Below are positions 1 to 7,013 of a DNA stretch of 26,793 nt, piece after piece. The translations under genes and the position numbers were made by a program. This DNA is from a virus. The stretch lies in IMG/VR virus record IMGVR_UViG_3300028653_000048, positions 1 through 26,793 of that record. One strand, 5' to 3'. Position 1 is the first letter of the stretch. Each line of letters starts with the position of its first letter. The notes under the pieces were generated by a model, which was not told the DNA's origin, made no database searches, and saw only the letters and a list, made by a program, of their open reading frames with translations.

Positions 1-1
1 G

Positions 2-349
2 CAGTCCGAGCGCCGCAAGATCACGGAGCGCCAGACAATGTTCGGCGAGGCCTGGGAGCAAACACTCGCTCTGGCCGCCCAGATTGAGGGCGTCGACGTC
101 GACCCGGCCGCCCAGGTGCGCTGGAAGGACACCGAGGCTCGCGCTTACGCGGCCACCGTTGATGCGCTCGGCAAGCTCGCCCAGATGCTGCAGATCCCGG
201 TCGAAGAGCTGTGGGAAAAGGTCCCCGGCGTGACGCAGGCTGACGTCCAACGATGGAAGGCTGCCCGCGCCAAAGGCGACTCCATGGCGCAGCTCGGCGC
301 GCTTCTGGATCGCCAGGCGACGCAGCTCGGTTCTGGGGTGACGGGCTGA
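2..349 (+). CDS. Phage portal protein, C-terminal fragment
   Basis: This is the end of a gene that begins before the window; the frame is open from base 2, and the first internal ATG (38) is probably not the start. About 115 residues are visible: a helical segment, an acidic middle, a heptad-like stretch (LAQMLQIPVEELWEKVPG) and a Gln/Ala-rich tail. The portal identity rests on this tail resembling SPP1 gp6-type portals and on the next genes being a MuF-like minor head protein, scaffold and capsid, the standard order. The portal is the dodecameric DNA-entry ring at one capsid vertex. The stop TGA (347-349) shares one base with the next ATG. The catalytic-free portal core is outside the window, so the name is inferred mainly from context. 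Confidence 0.72.
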   Translation, partial: QSERRKITERQTMFGEAWEQTLALAAQIEGVDVDPAAQVRWKDTEARAYAATVDALGKLAQMLQIPVEELWEKVPGVTQADVQRWKAARAKGDSMAQLGALLDRQATQLGSGVTG

Positions 350-1077
350 TGGCGAGCACCGCCGTCGGCGCGACGCTCACAATCCTGCACCGTCAGCGGC
401 AACTGGCGCTGCGCTCCTCGCTGATCTCCGAGATCGCCCGGCTGTTCCCCGGCTGGAAGCTGAACGACGAGAGCAGCTACGAGATGCTGCAGGCCGGCCT
501 GATCTACCTGGTCAACCAGGGATCGCAGAAGTCGGCCGAGCTCGCCGCCAGCTACTACCAGCTCTTCCGCCAGGTAGAGGCGCCGGGTGCGGAGGCGCTC
601 CCGAAGGTCGTGCTTTCCGCCGCGCCTCCGATCGAGCAGATCCGCACGGCGCTGCGCGTGACGTCAAAGGGAGCGGCCTATCGCTCTCTCGGCGCCGGCA
701 TGGACTACCCGCAGGCGATGGCGAATGCGCTCGTCCAGGTCAGCGGATCCATGAGCCGCATCGCGCTCGACTCGGGTCGCGACACGATCATGGACAACGT
801 GCGCTCCGACCCCAGGGCGGTCGGTTGGGCTCGCGAGGGCTCCGGAGAGGAGTGCGCCTTCTGCGCGATGCTCATCTCCCGGGGCCCGGTCTACAAGGAA
901 GAGACCGTCGACTTCGAGGCTCACGACCACTGCGTCTGCTTCGGCACTCCGGTGTACGACATGGCGGCCGGCTGGTCGGACCAGGCGCGCGAATACAGCG
1001 ACATGTGGAGCCAGACGGGCGACCTGAACGGATTCAGGTCCGCCCTCACTGAGCGGGCCGCCGCCACGGCGGCCTGA
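349..1077 (+). CDS. MuF-like minor head protein
   Basis: Predicted minor capsid protein of about 242 residues, likely incorporated in the prohead next to the portal. The start is taken as the ATG at 349, overlapping the portal stop by one base; the same frame is open further upstream but that part lies inside the portal gene. Around residues 158-205 there is a Cys/His cluster: CAFC, then a downstream HDHCVCF, within a segment starting VGWAREGSGEEC. This CxxC...HxxCxC pattern is typical of the MuF / phage minor-head family. The N-terminal half is helical. Position between portal and scaffold agrees. MuF-family proteins sometimes carry C-terminal toxin domains, but here the protein ends soon after the MuF core, so no effector domain is seen. 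Confidence 0.78.
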   Translation: MASTAVGATLTILHRQRQLALRSSLISEIARLFPGWKLNDESSYEMLQAGLIYLVNQGSQKSAELAASYYQLFRQVEAPGAEALPKVVLSAAPPIEQIRTALRVTSKGAAYRSLGAGMDYPQAMANALVQVSGSMSRIALDSGRDTIMDNVRSDPRAVGWAREGSGEECAFCAMLISRGPVYKEETVDFEAHDHCVCFGTPVYDMAAGWSDQAREYSDMWSQTGDLNGFRSALTERAAATAA

Positions 1078-1102
1078 CACCACCCCCGACACGGGAGAAG
1101 AA

Positions 1103-1651
1103 GTGGATCCCAAGGACAAAGACAAGCAGGACGGCGCCGGCGGCGAGCCCGACCCCAAAGACGGCGCAGGTGACGACGGCCAGGACGGCGCCGGCGGCGA
1201 ACCCGACTGGAAGGCCGAGGCCGAGAAGTGGAAGGGCCTCTCGCGCAAGCACGAGACCCAGGCGAAACAGAACTCGGACGCCGCCAAGCGGCTGAAGGAG
1301 CTCGAGGACGCCGACAAGTCGGAGCTGCAGAAGGCGAACGACACGGCTGCGACTGAGAAGGCCCGCGCGGACGCCGCCGAGGCCAAGGCCACGCGGTTCG
1401 AGGTCGCCGCGGAGCTGGGCATCCAGGCCAAGCACATGAAGTACCTCACCGGGTCCACCAAGGAAGAGATCGAGGAGTCCGGCAAGGGCATCCTCGAGGA
1501 CTTCCCCGAGAGCTACGGCGAATCCGCCATGGAAGACGCCAAGAAGAAGCCGACACGGCCCAAGGAGCGGCTGCGTCCGGGCGCGGCTCCCAACGAGGAG
1601 CCCGACGAGACCGACCCGCGCAAACTCGCGGCTTCTGTGCCGCGGCTCTAG
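1103..1651 (+). CDS. Capsid scaffolding protein
   Basis: Predicted scaffold, about 182 residues, which would direct procapsid assembly and then leave the head. It starts at GTG 1103 after a GGGAGAAG ribosome site. The protein is very acidic and Lys/Glu/Ala-rich, with an N-terminal low-complexity region (two copies of QDGAGGEPD), a long predicted coiled coil (roughly residues 33-105, EKWKGLSRKHETQAKQ onward) and a basic Pro/Arg-rich end. This composition, the length and the position directly upstream of the major capsid gene are typical of phage scaffolds. No protease motif is visible, so a separate maturation protease, if any, would be elsewhere. Assignment rests on composition and gene order rather than on a catalytic motif. 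Confidence 0.75.
   Translation: MDPKDKDKQDGAGGEPDPKDGAGDDGQDGAGGEPDWKAEAEKWKGLSRKHETQAKQNSDAAKRLKELEDADKSELQKANDTAATEKARADAAEAKATRFEVAAELGIQAKHMKYLTGSTKEEIEESGKGILEDFPESYGESAMEDAKKKPTRPKERLRPGAAPNEEPDETDPRKLAASVPRL
1127..1207 (+). repeat. Imperfect 27-bp direct repeat in the scaffold gene
   Basis: Bases 1127-1153 and 1181-1207 are near-identical (one mismatch seen), 54 bp apart, and each encodes QDGAGGEPD. The repeat lies in the disordered acidic N-terminus of the scaffold and probably reflects in-frame duplication. Confidence 0.8.
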
Positions 1652-1662
1652 GAGCAGGAGAC

Positions 1663-2613
1663 ATGGCCAACTCATTCATTAAGGCGACCAAGGTAGTCAA
1701 CACGGCGCTCGGCGTGCTCATGCGCGAGACCGTGCTCGCGCAGCTCGTCTGGCGCGACGCGGTGGGCGACTTCGCCGGCGCGAAGGACGACACGATCACG
1801 ATCCGCGTGCCGGCCTACATGACGGCGCGCACGCGGCAGCTGCGTTCGGCGGGTCCGATCACGATCGACGAGCTCGCCGAGACCTCCGTCGACGTGAAGC
1901 TCGACACGGACGTCTACAAGGGCGTCAAGGTCACGGACGAGAACATGACCCTGGACATCAGCGATTTCGGCGTCCAGGTCATGAACCCGATCCTGCGCGC
2001 CATCGTCGAGGGCATCGACGACGAGATCGCGGACGAGATCTCCGCCGCGGACTTCGCACTCACCGAGAACTTCAGCAAGACCAAGCCTCTCTCGAGCGTG
2101 CTGTCCTGCCGCCGGAAGCTGAACGACGCCCGTGTGCCCAAGCGTGACCGGGTGCTCGCCGTCGGGTCGGAGCTCGAGCAGTACATCCTCGAGGACCTCG
2201 CCCGTCGCAACATCGCCGGGCCCGGCGCCTCGCAGGACGCGCTGACGGACGCGACCCTCGCCCTCAACTACGGCGGCTTCCGCGTGGTGCAGGTCGACTC
2301 GTTCGCGCCCGACGAGGGCTTCGCCTTCCACCGGACGGCGTTCCCGCTCGTCAGCCGCGCACCGGCCGTGCCGGACGGCGTAGCCTGGGGCGCGGTCGCC
2401 TCAGCGGAAGGCTTCGCCATCCGGACCATCAAGGACTACGACCCGTCGAACCTCACGGACCGCTGCATCGGTAACTGCTGGATCGGCACCGGCGTGGTCA
2501 AGGACGACGGCGACCTGAACGACGACGGCCAGTTCATCCCCGAGGACGGCAGCGGCTCCGGCAGCCCGATCCTCGTGCGTGCCGTCAAGCTCGCCATCCC
2601 CGGCGGCTCCTGA
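1663..2613 (+). CDS. Major capsid protein (P22 coat/HK97 fold type)
   Basis: Predicted major head protein, 316 residues. It starts at ATG 1663 after an AGGAG ribosome site (GGAGCAGGAG). The N-terminus (MANSFIKATKVVNTALGVLM) followed by a segment containing VWRDAVGDFAGAKDDTI and VPAYM is characteristic of P22-coat-like capsid proteins of Gram-positive phages, as is the late sequence FHRTAFPLVSRAP. It follows the scaffold gene. A Gly/Ser/Asp-rich stretch (about residues 285-300) near the C-terminus could be a surface loop; exposed Ser and Thr there would be plausible acceptors for the sugar-modifying enzymes encoded directly downstream, but that link is inference. The stop at 2611 is in the same frame as the next gene. 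Confidence 0.88.
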   Translation: MANSFIKATKVVNTALGVLMRETVLAQLVWRDAVGDFAGAKDDTITIRVPAYMTARTRQLRSAGPITIDELAETSVDVKLDTDVYKGVKVTDENMTLDISDFGVQVMNPILRAIVEGIDDEIADEISAADFALTENFSKTKPLSSVLSCRRKLNDARVPKRDRVLAVGSELEQYILEDLARRNIAGPGASQDALTDATLALNYGGFRVVQVDSFAPDEGFAFHRTAFPLVSRAPAVPDGVAWGAVASAEGFAIRTIKDYDPSNLTDRCIGNCWIGTGVVKDDGDLNDDGQFIPEDGSGSGSPILVRAVKLAIPGGS

Positions 2614-2619
2614 GTCGCC

Positions 2620-3264
2620 TTGATCCCCAGGTCCCTTCACCAGTTCTGGACCGGGCCGGCCATGCCGGCGGCGTTCGTGAAGTTCGCCGCCGGCTGGCGC
2701 CGCCTGCATCCGGACTGGGAGTACAGGTTGTGGGGCGAGGACGACGTCGCGTCGCTCTCGCTCCACAACCGGGACCTCTACGACCGGGCCGAGGAGCTCT
2801 GTCCGAACTTCTCCGGGCAACTGAAGTCGGACATCCTGCGCTACGAGCTTCTCTACCAGTTCGGCGGCGTCTGGGTCGACACGGATTTCGAATGTCTCAA
2901 GCCGATCGACGAATTGCTCGACGGGGTGCGATGCTTCGCGGCCTGGGAGATCGAGCAGCGCGTCGTCAACAACGCCATCCTGGGCTGCGAGCCCGGCGAC
3001 CGCTTCATGGACTTTCTCGTGATGGGCCTGATCGCGTCCGTCGTTCCCAGCCGCGGCCAGCGTCCGAGCAAGATCAGCGGTCCCCACTACCTGACCACCT
3101 GCTATGAGAACCGAGCCTGCGCGGGGCAGCTGACCGTCCTCCCGCAGGAGTTCTTTTACCCCTATGCCTGCAACGAGCTCGACCGTGCCGGCGAGGACTT
3201 CCCCGAGTCCTATGCCGTGCACCACTGGGCCAATCAACGCCGACTCCGGAGGAAGCCCCTGTGA
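2620..3264 (+). CDS. GT32-type glycosyltransferase (OCH1/TcdA-TcdB catalytic family)
   Basis: Predicted cytoplasmic sugar transferase of 214 residues that would use a nucleotide sugar with a divalent metal. The TTG start at 2620 is the only possible start that keeps the hallmark N-terminus IPRSLHQFW, and a stop (2611) closes the frame just upstream. The family core is clear: SDILRYELLYQFGGVWVDTD at about residues 70-89, where D87-T88-D89 is the metal/nucleotide-binding DXD motif, and a late HHW. No signal peptide or membrane helix is seen. It begins six bases after the capsid stop and overlaps the next gene by four bases, so it belongs to the head operon. Acceptor and sugar cannot be read from sequence; virion glycosylation is the leading guess. 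Confidence 0.86.
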   Translation: MIPRSLHQFWTGPAMPAAFVKFAAGWRRLHPDWEYRLWGEDDVASLSLHNRDLYDRAEELCPNFSGQLKSDILRYELLYQFGGVWVDTDFECLKPIDELLDGVRCFAAWEIEQRVVNNAILGCEPGDRFMDFLVMGLIASVVPSRGQRPSKISGPHYLTTCYENRACAGQLTVLPQEFFYPYACNELDRAGEDFPESYAVHHWANQRRLRRKPL

Positions 3265-3896
3265 AGCTGAGCGCCTCGATCATGGCGCATCCGTCGCGCG
3301 CCGACTGGGTGAAGCATCTCCAGGGCCACACTGGGATCCCGAGCGACTGCGTCGCCTGGGACCGCGGTGACGGGCTCTGGGACACCTGCTCTCGCGCCTG
3401 GCAGTGCCACGATCCGAAGGCCACGCACCATCTGGTGCTCCAGGACGACGCCCTCGTCTGTCGTGACCTGATCGCCGGCCTCGAGGATGGCCTCGAGAAG
3501 ACGCCGGCGCAGTTCTGCTGCCTGTACGTCGGGACGCCGCACGAGGGCGCCCGCGGCGTCCGGAAGGTCGACGAGCTGACCGCGCGGGCCGACCATGTGG
3601 GCGCCTCCTGGATCGTGATCGGCTCCATCCGGTGGGGGATCGCGCTCGTCCTCCCCACGGAGGTCGTCGACGACATGCTGCGCTGGTGCGAGCACGCTGA
3701 GGGCGCGGATGATGAGCGCATCGGCCGCTACTGCCGAGACGTCCTGCGCTGGAACGTCTGGCACCCCTGGCCGTCGCTGGTCGACCATCGCGCCGGCGGG
3801 TCTCTCGTCGGCCATTCCACCACGATCGCGCGCCGCTTCATCGGCGAGGACGCCTCGGCTCTCGATTTCGACTGGGAAGGCGCGGTGATCTCATGA
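3261..3896 (+). CDS. Phage glycosyltransferase-like protein, copy 1
   Basis: About 211 residues, starting at GTG 3261 in a GTGA overlap with the previous stop. The fold looks GT-A like: SIMAHPSR at the N-terminus, a WDT motif near residue 40, and HHLVLQDDALVCRDL at residues 56-70, where the QDD triad is the likely DXD-like metal site. The end, with WPSLVDH, a SLV motif and FIGEDASALDFDW, matches a family I recognise from actinobacteriophages that is annotated as glycosyltransferase. It shares this whole pattern with the gene at 5031, so the two are paralogues. No secretion signal is seen. Biochemical activity of the family is less certain than that of the GT32 gene upstream. Confidence 0.72.
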   Translation: MKLSASIMAHPSRADWVKHLQGHTGIPSDCVAWDRGDGLWDTCSRAWQCHDPKATHHLVLQDDALVCRDLIAGLEDGLEKTPAQFCCLYVGTPHEGARGVRKVDELTARADHVGASWIVIGSIRWGIALVLPTEVVDDMLRWCEHAEGADDERIGRYCRDVLRWNVWHPWPSLVDHRAGGSLVGHSTTIARRFIGEDASALDFDWEGAVIS

Positions 3897-4477
3897 GAAT
3901 CTCGCTGACCTTCGACACCGAGCATCCCGACAAGCCATGCCGGCCGGGGAACACGCTGCGTCGACTCGACGACCTGGCCTTCGCCGGAGTCAAGGCGACC
4001 TTCTTCATCCAGGGACTGTGGGCCCAGGCCTATCCGGAGCTGACGCAGCGCATCGTCCGCGACGGGCATGCGATCGCGAATCATTCCTGGTGGCACGCCA
4101 GCACGACCCTGCATACCGACGAGGGCGTTCGCCTGACTGTGACGAAGACCGAGGACGTGCTGAAGCGCCTCACTGGCGCGCGGACCCGCCTCTTCCGTCC
4201 CCCCTATGGCAACGGCCTCGAGGATGAGCGGGTGATCCGCATCGTCGAGAGCCTGGGCTATGACGTCGTCGGCTGGGACGTCGACTCTGAGGACTGGGAC
4301 CCGGCGATGACTGCGGACCGGCTCCTGGAGCGCGTCCCCGCGCAGCTCGAGACGGCCGGCGGAAATCCGGTCATCGTCTTCCATTCATGGCCCGACTGCT
4401 CGGCCGACGCGCTCCCCGAGCTCATCTTCGACCTGCGCCGCAGGGGCTGCGAGTTCTCTGTGATGGAGCCGTCGTGA
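3893..4477 (+). CDS. NodB-type polysaccharide deacetylase
   Basis: Predicted metal-dependent carbohydrate N- or O-deacetylase (CE4/NodB homology domain), 194 residues, essentially only the catalytic domain. Motifs in order: TFDTEH (D8 as probable base; the usual second Asp is Thr, with Glu10 next, as in DxE variants), HSWWH (H64 and H68 metal ligands), RPPYG (R102-G106), GWDVDSEDW (127-135) and IVFHSW (H164). All five motifs are present, so it is probably active. There is no signal peptide, unlike secreted peptidoglycan deacetylases, so it should act in the cytoplasm. It overlaps both neighbours by four bases. Acting on a sugar attached by the flanking transferases, such as an N-acetylated hexose, is a reasonable inference. 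Confidence 0.87.
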   Translation: MRISLTFDTEHPDKPCRPGNTLRRLDDLAFAGVKATFFIQGLWAQAYPELTQRIVRDGHAIANHSWWHASTTLHTDEGVRLTVTKTEDVLKRLTGARTRLFRPPYGNGLEDERVIRIVESLGYDVVGWDVDSEDWDPAMTADRLLERVPAQLETAGGNPVIVFHSWPDCSADALPELIFDLRRRGCEFSVMEPS

Positions 4478-5034
4478 GCGGCGTCTCGGACTACTGGGAA
4501 GAGCGCTACCTAGCCGGAAAGCGGGGCTCTGGTCCCGGCTCCCGGGGCGAGGCCGCCGAACGCAAGGCCGCGTTCGTCAATGCGCTGATCGCCGAGCATG
4601 AGGTCAACCGCGTGATCGACTGGGGCTGCGGCGACGGAGAGATCGCCCGCCGGCTCGTATGCCGCCGCTACGTCGGACTGGACGTGTCCCCCGCCGCGAT
4701 CGCGCTCTGCCAAGAGATCGTTGAGCTCCCCCGGCGCACCTGGATCGCCTTCGATGGATGGCGCCGTCCCCAAATGCCGGAGGCCCAGCTCTCGCTCTCC
4801 CTGGACGTGATCTTCCACCTGACCGAGGAGCGTCTCTACCGGCGCCACCTGCGCCTCGTCTTCGGCGCGGCGCCGCTCGTGTGCATCCACTCGTCCAATC
4901 GCAACGAGGAAGGCGAGTCGCACGTCCTGCACCGCGAGTTCGTTCCCGACGTTCCGAAGGGCTGGGAGGTCCTGCATCGTCCCGACGACGAGCGCGAGAT
5001 CGGCTTCTGGGTCTTCCGGAGGGCCGAGACGTGA
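4474..5034 (+). CDS. SAM-dependent methyltransferase (class I)
   Basis: Predicted methyltransferase of 186 residues. The start is GTG 4474, in a GTGA overlap with the deacetylase stop; a longer open frame upstream is unsupported. Motif I is clear: VIDWGCGDGEIARR at about residues 47-60, followed by the acidic ribose-binding Asp in YVGLDVS (residue 70). The N-terminus SDYWEERY resembles small methyltransferases found in phage and polysaccharide loci. The DPPY/NPPY motif of DNA adenine methylases is absent, so DNA modification is unlikely. Its place between a deacetylase and a glycosyltransferase suggests methylation of a sugar or modified amino sugar, but the substrate cannot be read from sequence. 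Confidence 0.8.
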   Translation: MSGVSDYWEERYLAGKRGSGPGSRGEAAERKAAFVNALIAEHEVNRVIDWGCGDGEIARRLVCRRYVGLDVSPAAIALCQEIVELPRRTWIAFDGWRRPQMPEAQLSLSLDVIFHLTEERLYRRHLRLVFGAAPLVCIHSSNRNEEGESHVLHREFVPDVPKGWEVLHRPDDEREIGFWVFRRAET

Positions 5035-5849
5035 CGCAGCTCTCGCTGTCGGTCGCGATGATGGCGCACCCGAAGCGCCGCGCTCAGGTGGACGAGATTC
5101 TCGCGCGCCTCGATCGCGGCGACGTGCAGGTTGTCTGGGACGAGTGCCAGAGCCGCTGGGATACAGGGAAGCGGGCGATGCTCGCGCACGACCCGACCTG
5201 CACGCACCACGCCGTGATCCAGGACGACGTCCTGGTCTGCCGCGATCTCTTCGCCGGCATGCTGAAGGCGCTCGAAAGCGTGCCCGCTGGCGCCCCGGTG
5301 TGCGGCTACGTCGGCCGCGTGCGCCCGTATGCCGAGATCGTCACCTACGCGGCCGCCAGGGCGCGTCTCACAGGCGCCTCCTGGCTGACCATGCACACCC
5401 TGAACTGGGGTCCGCTGATCATCGTCCCGACCGCGGAGATCCCCGACATGATCGCCCACTGCGACCCGCTGAAGGACATCCCCAACTACGACCGCCGTCT
5501 CTCGCGCTTCTTCGAGCTCGAGCGGCACGTGAAGATCTGGTACACGTGGCCCTCCGTCGTCGACCACGCAGATGGTCCCTCGCTGGTCCCGGGACGCATC
5601 GGCACGGACCGCCGGAAGGCCGTGCACACCCGGGTCGCGCACACATTCCTCGGCGCGGACCGTTCGGCGCTCGAGATCGACTGGTCGGGTGACGTTATCG
5701 ACATCGATGCGGCCGCCCTTGCCAACGACAAGATCACCTATCGCAACTCCGCCACCGGCCAGGAGTTGCACCTGCGTCCCACCAGCCCGCGGGCCCGGCG
5801 CCTGCAGGGTCTGCCGGCCTGGGAGCTCGTCATGGAGGGAGTCCAATGA
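5031..5849 (+). CDS. Phage glycosyltransferase-like protein, copy 2, with C-terminal extension
   Basis: About 272 residues from GTG 5031 (GTGA overlap with the methyltransferase stop). It is a paralogue of the gene at 3261: SVAMMAHPKR, SRWDTGKRAM, HHAVIQDDVLVCRDLF (QDD at residues 64-66), a WPSVVDH motif, SLVPGR and FLGADRSALEIDW occur in the same order. After that common end it carries about 50 more residues (nt 5698-5849) including ITYRNSATGQELHLRP and a final LQGLPAWELV. That extension resembles the small proteins often encoded between capsid and head-tail adaptor genes in actinophages, so this may be a fusion with a virion-associated domain. Predicted cytoplasmic; donor and acceptor unknown. 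Confidence 0.72.
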   Translation: MTQLSLSVAMMAHPKRRAQVDEILARLDRGDVQVVWDECQSRWDTGKRAMLAHDPTCTHHAVIQDDVLVCRDLFAGMLKALESVPAGAPVCGYVGRVRPYAEIVTYAAARARLTGASWLTMHTLNWGPLIIVPTAEIPDMIAHCDPLKDIPNYDRRLSRFFELERHVKIWYTWPSVVDHADGPSLVPGRIGTDRRKAVHTRVAHTFLGADRSALEIDWSGDVIDIDAAALANDKITYRNSATGQELHLRPTSPRARRLQGLPAWELVMEGVQ

Positions 5850-6301
5850 GCAACGGCTTCGTCACCTTCGAGGACTTCCAGCTGCGCTACGAGAACGTCG
5901 TCCCGGCCGCCGACCAGGAGCGCGTCGCGATCCTGATCGAAGACGCCTGCGGACTCGCGGAGGACCTGCTCAACAAGAGCCTCGCCGGCATGCCCAGCGT
6001 CCCCAGGACTGTCGTCTCCACCATCTGTAAGGCCGCGCGCCGGGCGTATGAGAACCCCGACGGCCTCCAAGGCGAGACGATCGGTGATTACAGCTGGCGT
6101 GTCGGGACAGCGGCCGAGGGCGGCCTGTACTTCACCCCGAACGAGGCGCGCCTGATGCGCCGGGCCGTGAAGCGCTCAAGCATCGGCACGATCGAGCTCC
6201 AGGGCATGCTCCCCGACTCAATCGACAGCGACCGTTTCCTCCCCGACGCGAACAGCCCCGGGGAGCCGATCCTCTGGTTCGACTACGAGGACATGACGTG
6301 A
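5846..6301 (+). CDS. Head-to-tail adaptor (connector) protein
   Basis: About 151 residues, starting in an ATGA overlap with the upstream glycosyltransferase-like gene. The protein is mostly helical, with a central GLQGETIGDYSWRVG and a following FTPNEARLMRR. This combination is typical of the adaptor (HK97 gp6 / SPP1 gp15-like) proteins of actinophages that sit under the portal ring. It is the first of four short neck genes in a row, all coupled by 4-base overlaps. Recognition is by family pattern and position; the exact subfamily was not checked. Confidence 0.82.
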   Translation: MSNGFVTFEDFQLRYENVVPAADQERVAILIEDACGLAEDLLNKSLAGMPSVPRTVVSTICKAARRAYENPDGLQGETIGDYSWRVGTAAEGGLYFTPNEARLMRRAVKRSSIGTIELQGMLPDSIDSDRFLPDANSPGEPILWFDYEDMT

Positions 6302-6612
6302 GGGAGTTTCCGGCAAGGCTCAAGCGCGATCGGGCTACGGTGCGGACCTACCGCGGAGAAAGCAGCGTGGAGCCGATCCTGAGCGACGCCGTGACGGTGG
6401 CGGGCAAGTGGTCGCTCACGCGACAGCTGGCGCGCAACGACGCCGGCGACGAGGTGCTGTGCGAGCTGGTCGGCTATGTGAGCCCGAGCGCGGCGGCGCT
6501 CTTCCCGCCGAAGAGCGAGGTCACGGCCTGCGGGCGCACCGGGTTGGTCATCTCCCTGGGCACGTCTTCGAGGCCCGGGCAGGCAGTCCTGACGAAGGTG
6601 ATGTGCACGTGA
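6298..6612 (+). CDS. Head-to-tail stopper (head closure) protein
   Basis: About 104 residues from GTG 6298 (GTGA overlap). The predicted protein is beta-rich, with RLKRDRATVRTYRG near the start and a Gly/Val-rich end (GRTGLVISLGTSSRPGQ). Length, composition and position between adaptor and tail-completion genes match the stopper class (SPP1 gp16-like), which closes the filled head before tail joining. There is no catalytic motif, and the call depends mainly on gene order. Confidence 0.68.
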   Translation: MREFPARLKRDRATVRTYRGESSVEPILSDAVTVAGKWSLTRQLARNDAGDEVLCELVGYVSPSAAALFPPKSEVTACGRTGLVISLGTSSRPGQAVLTKVMCT

Positions 6613-7013
6613 GCGATGCTCAGGTGAAATGGATGGGCGACAAGGTCAAGGCCCGGACCCGCCGCGGCGGAATCTCGGGCCTGAAGGGCTGGGCGAACGC
6701 CGTGCTGAAGCGCGCGGATGAGCTCGTTCCCGAGGCGCCGAAAGGCGTGCCCGGCGCCGGCTACCTGAAGAAGTCCGGCAAAGTGACGATCGATGAGGCG
6801 CGCGGCGTCGCCGCGGTCTCGTTCGCTTCTCCGCCCAAGCGTTCGGATGGACGCAAGCAGCCGAGCGCCGGCCTGGCCGTGCTGGTGCACGAAGACATGA
6901 CGGCCCAGCATGCGCCGGGCAAGCAGGCGAAGTACCTCGAGCAGCCGGTGAACGAGTCGCGCTCCGTTGCGCCCTTCACCATGAAGACGTCGATCGGCCG
7001 GGAGTTCAAATGA
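6609..7013 (+). CDS. Tail-completion / HK97 gp10-like neck protein
   Basis: About 134 residues from GTG 6609 (GTGA overlap with the stopper stop). A longer open frame upstream lies inside the stopper gene and is not supported. The sequence has an N-terminal helix (ISGLKGWANAVLKRADELVP), then a beta region, and a VLVHEDMTAQHAPGKQAKYL segment followed by PFT. The HED...AKYLEQP stretch is typical of the HK97 gp10-like family that joins head to tail. It lies in the expected third position of the neck gene set. Confidence 0.72.
   Translation: MSDAQVKWMGDKVKARTRRGGISGLKGWANAVLKRADELVPEAPKGVPGAGYLKKSGKVTIDEARGVAAVSFASPPKRSDGRKQPSAGLAVLVHEDMTAQHAPGKQAKYLEQPVNESRSVAPFTMKTSIGREFK

Noticed and set aside
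253-349. Upstream extension of the MuF-like gene
   Set aside because: It lies inside the portal gene in another frame; the ATG at 349 overlapping the portal stop fits the coupling seen elsewhere.
4474-5034. DNA methyltransferase (restriction evasion) as an alternative for the methyltransferase gene
   Set aside because: Motif I fits a class I methyltransferase, but no DPPY/NPPY or cytosine methylase PC motif is visible and the neighbours are sugar enzymes.
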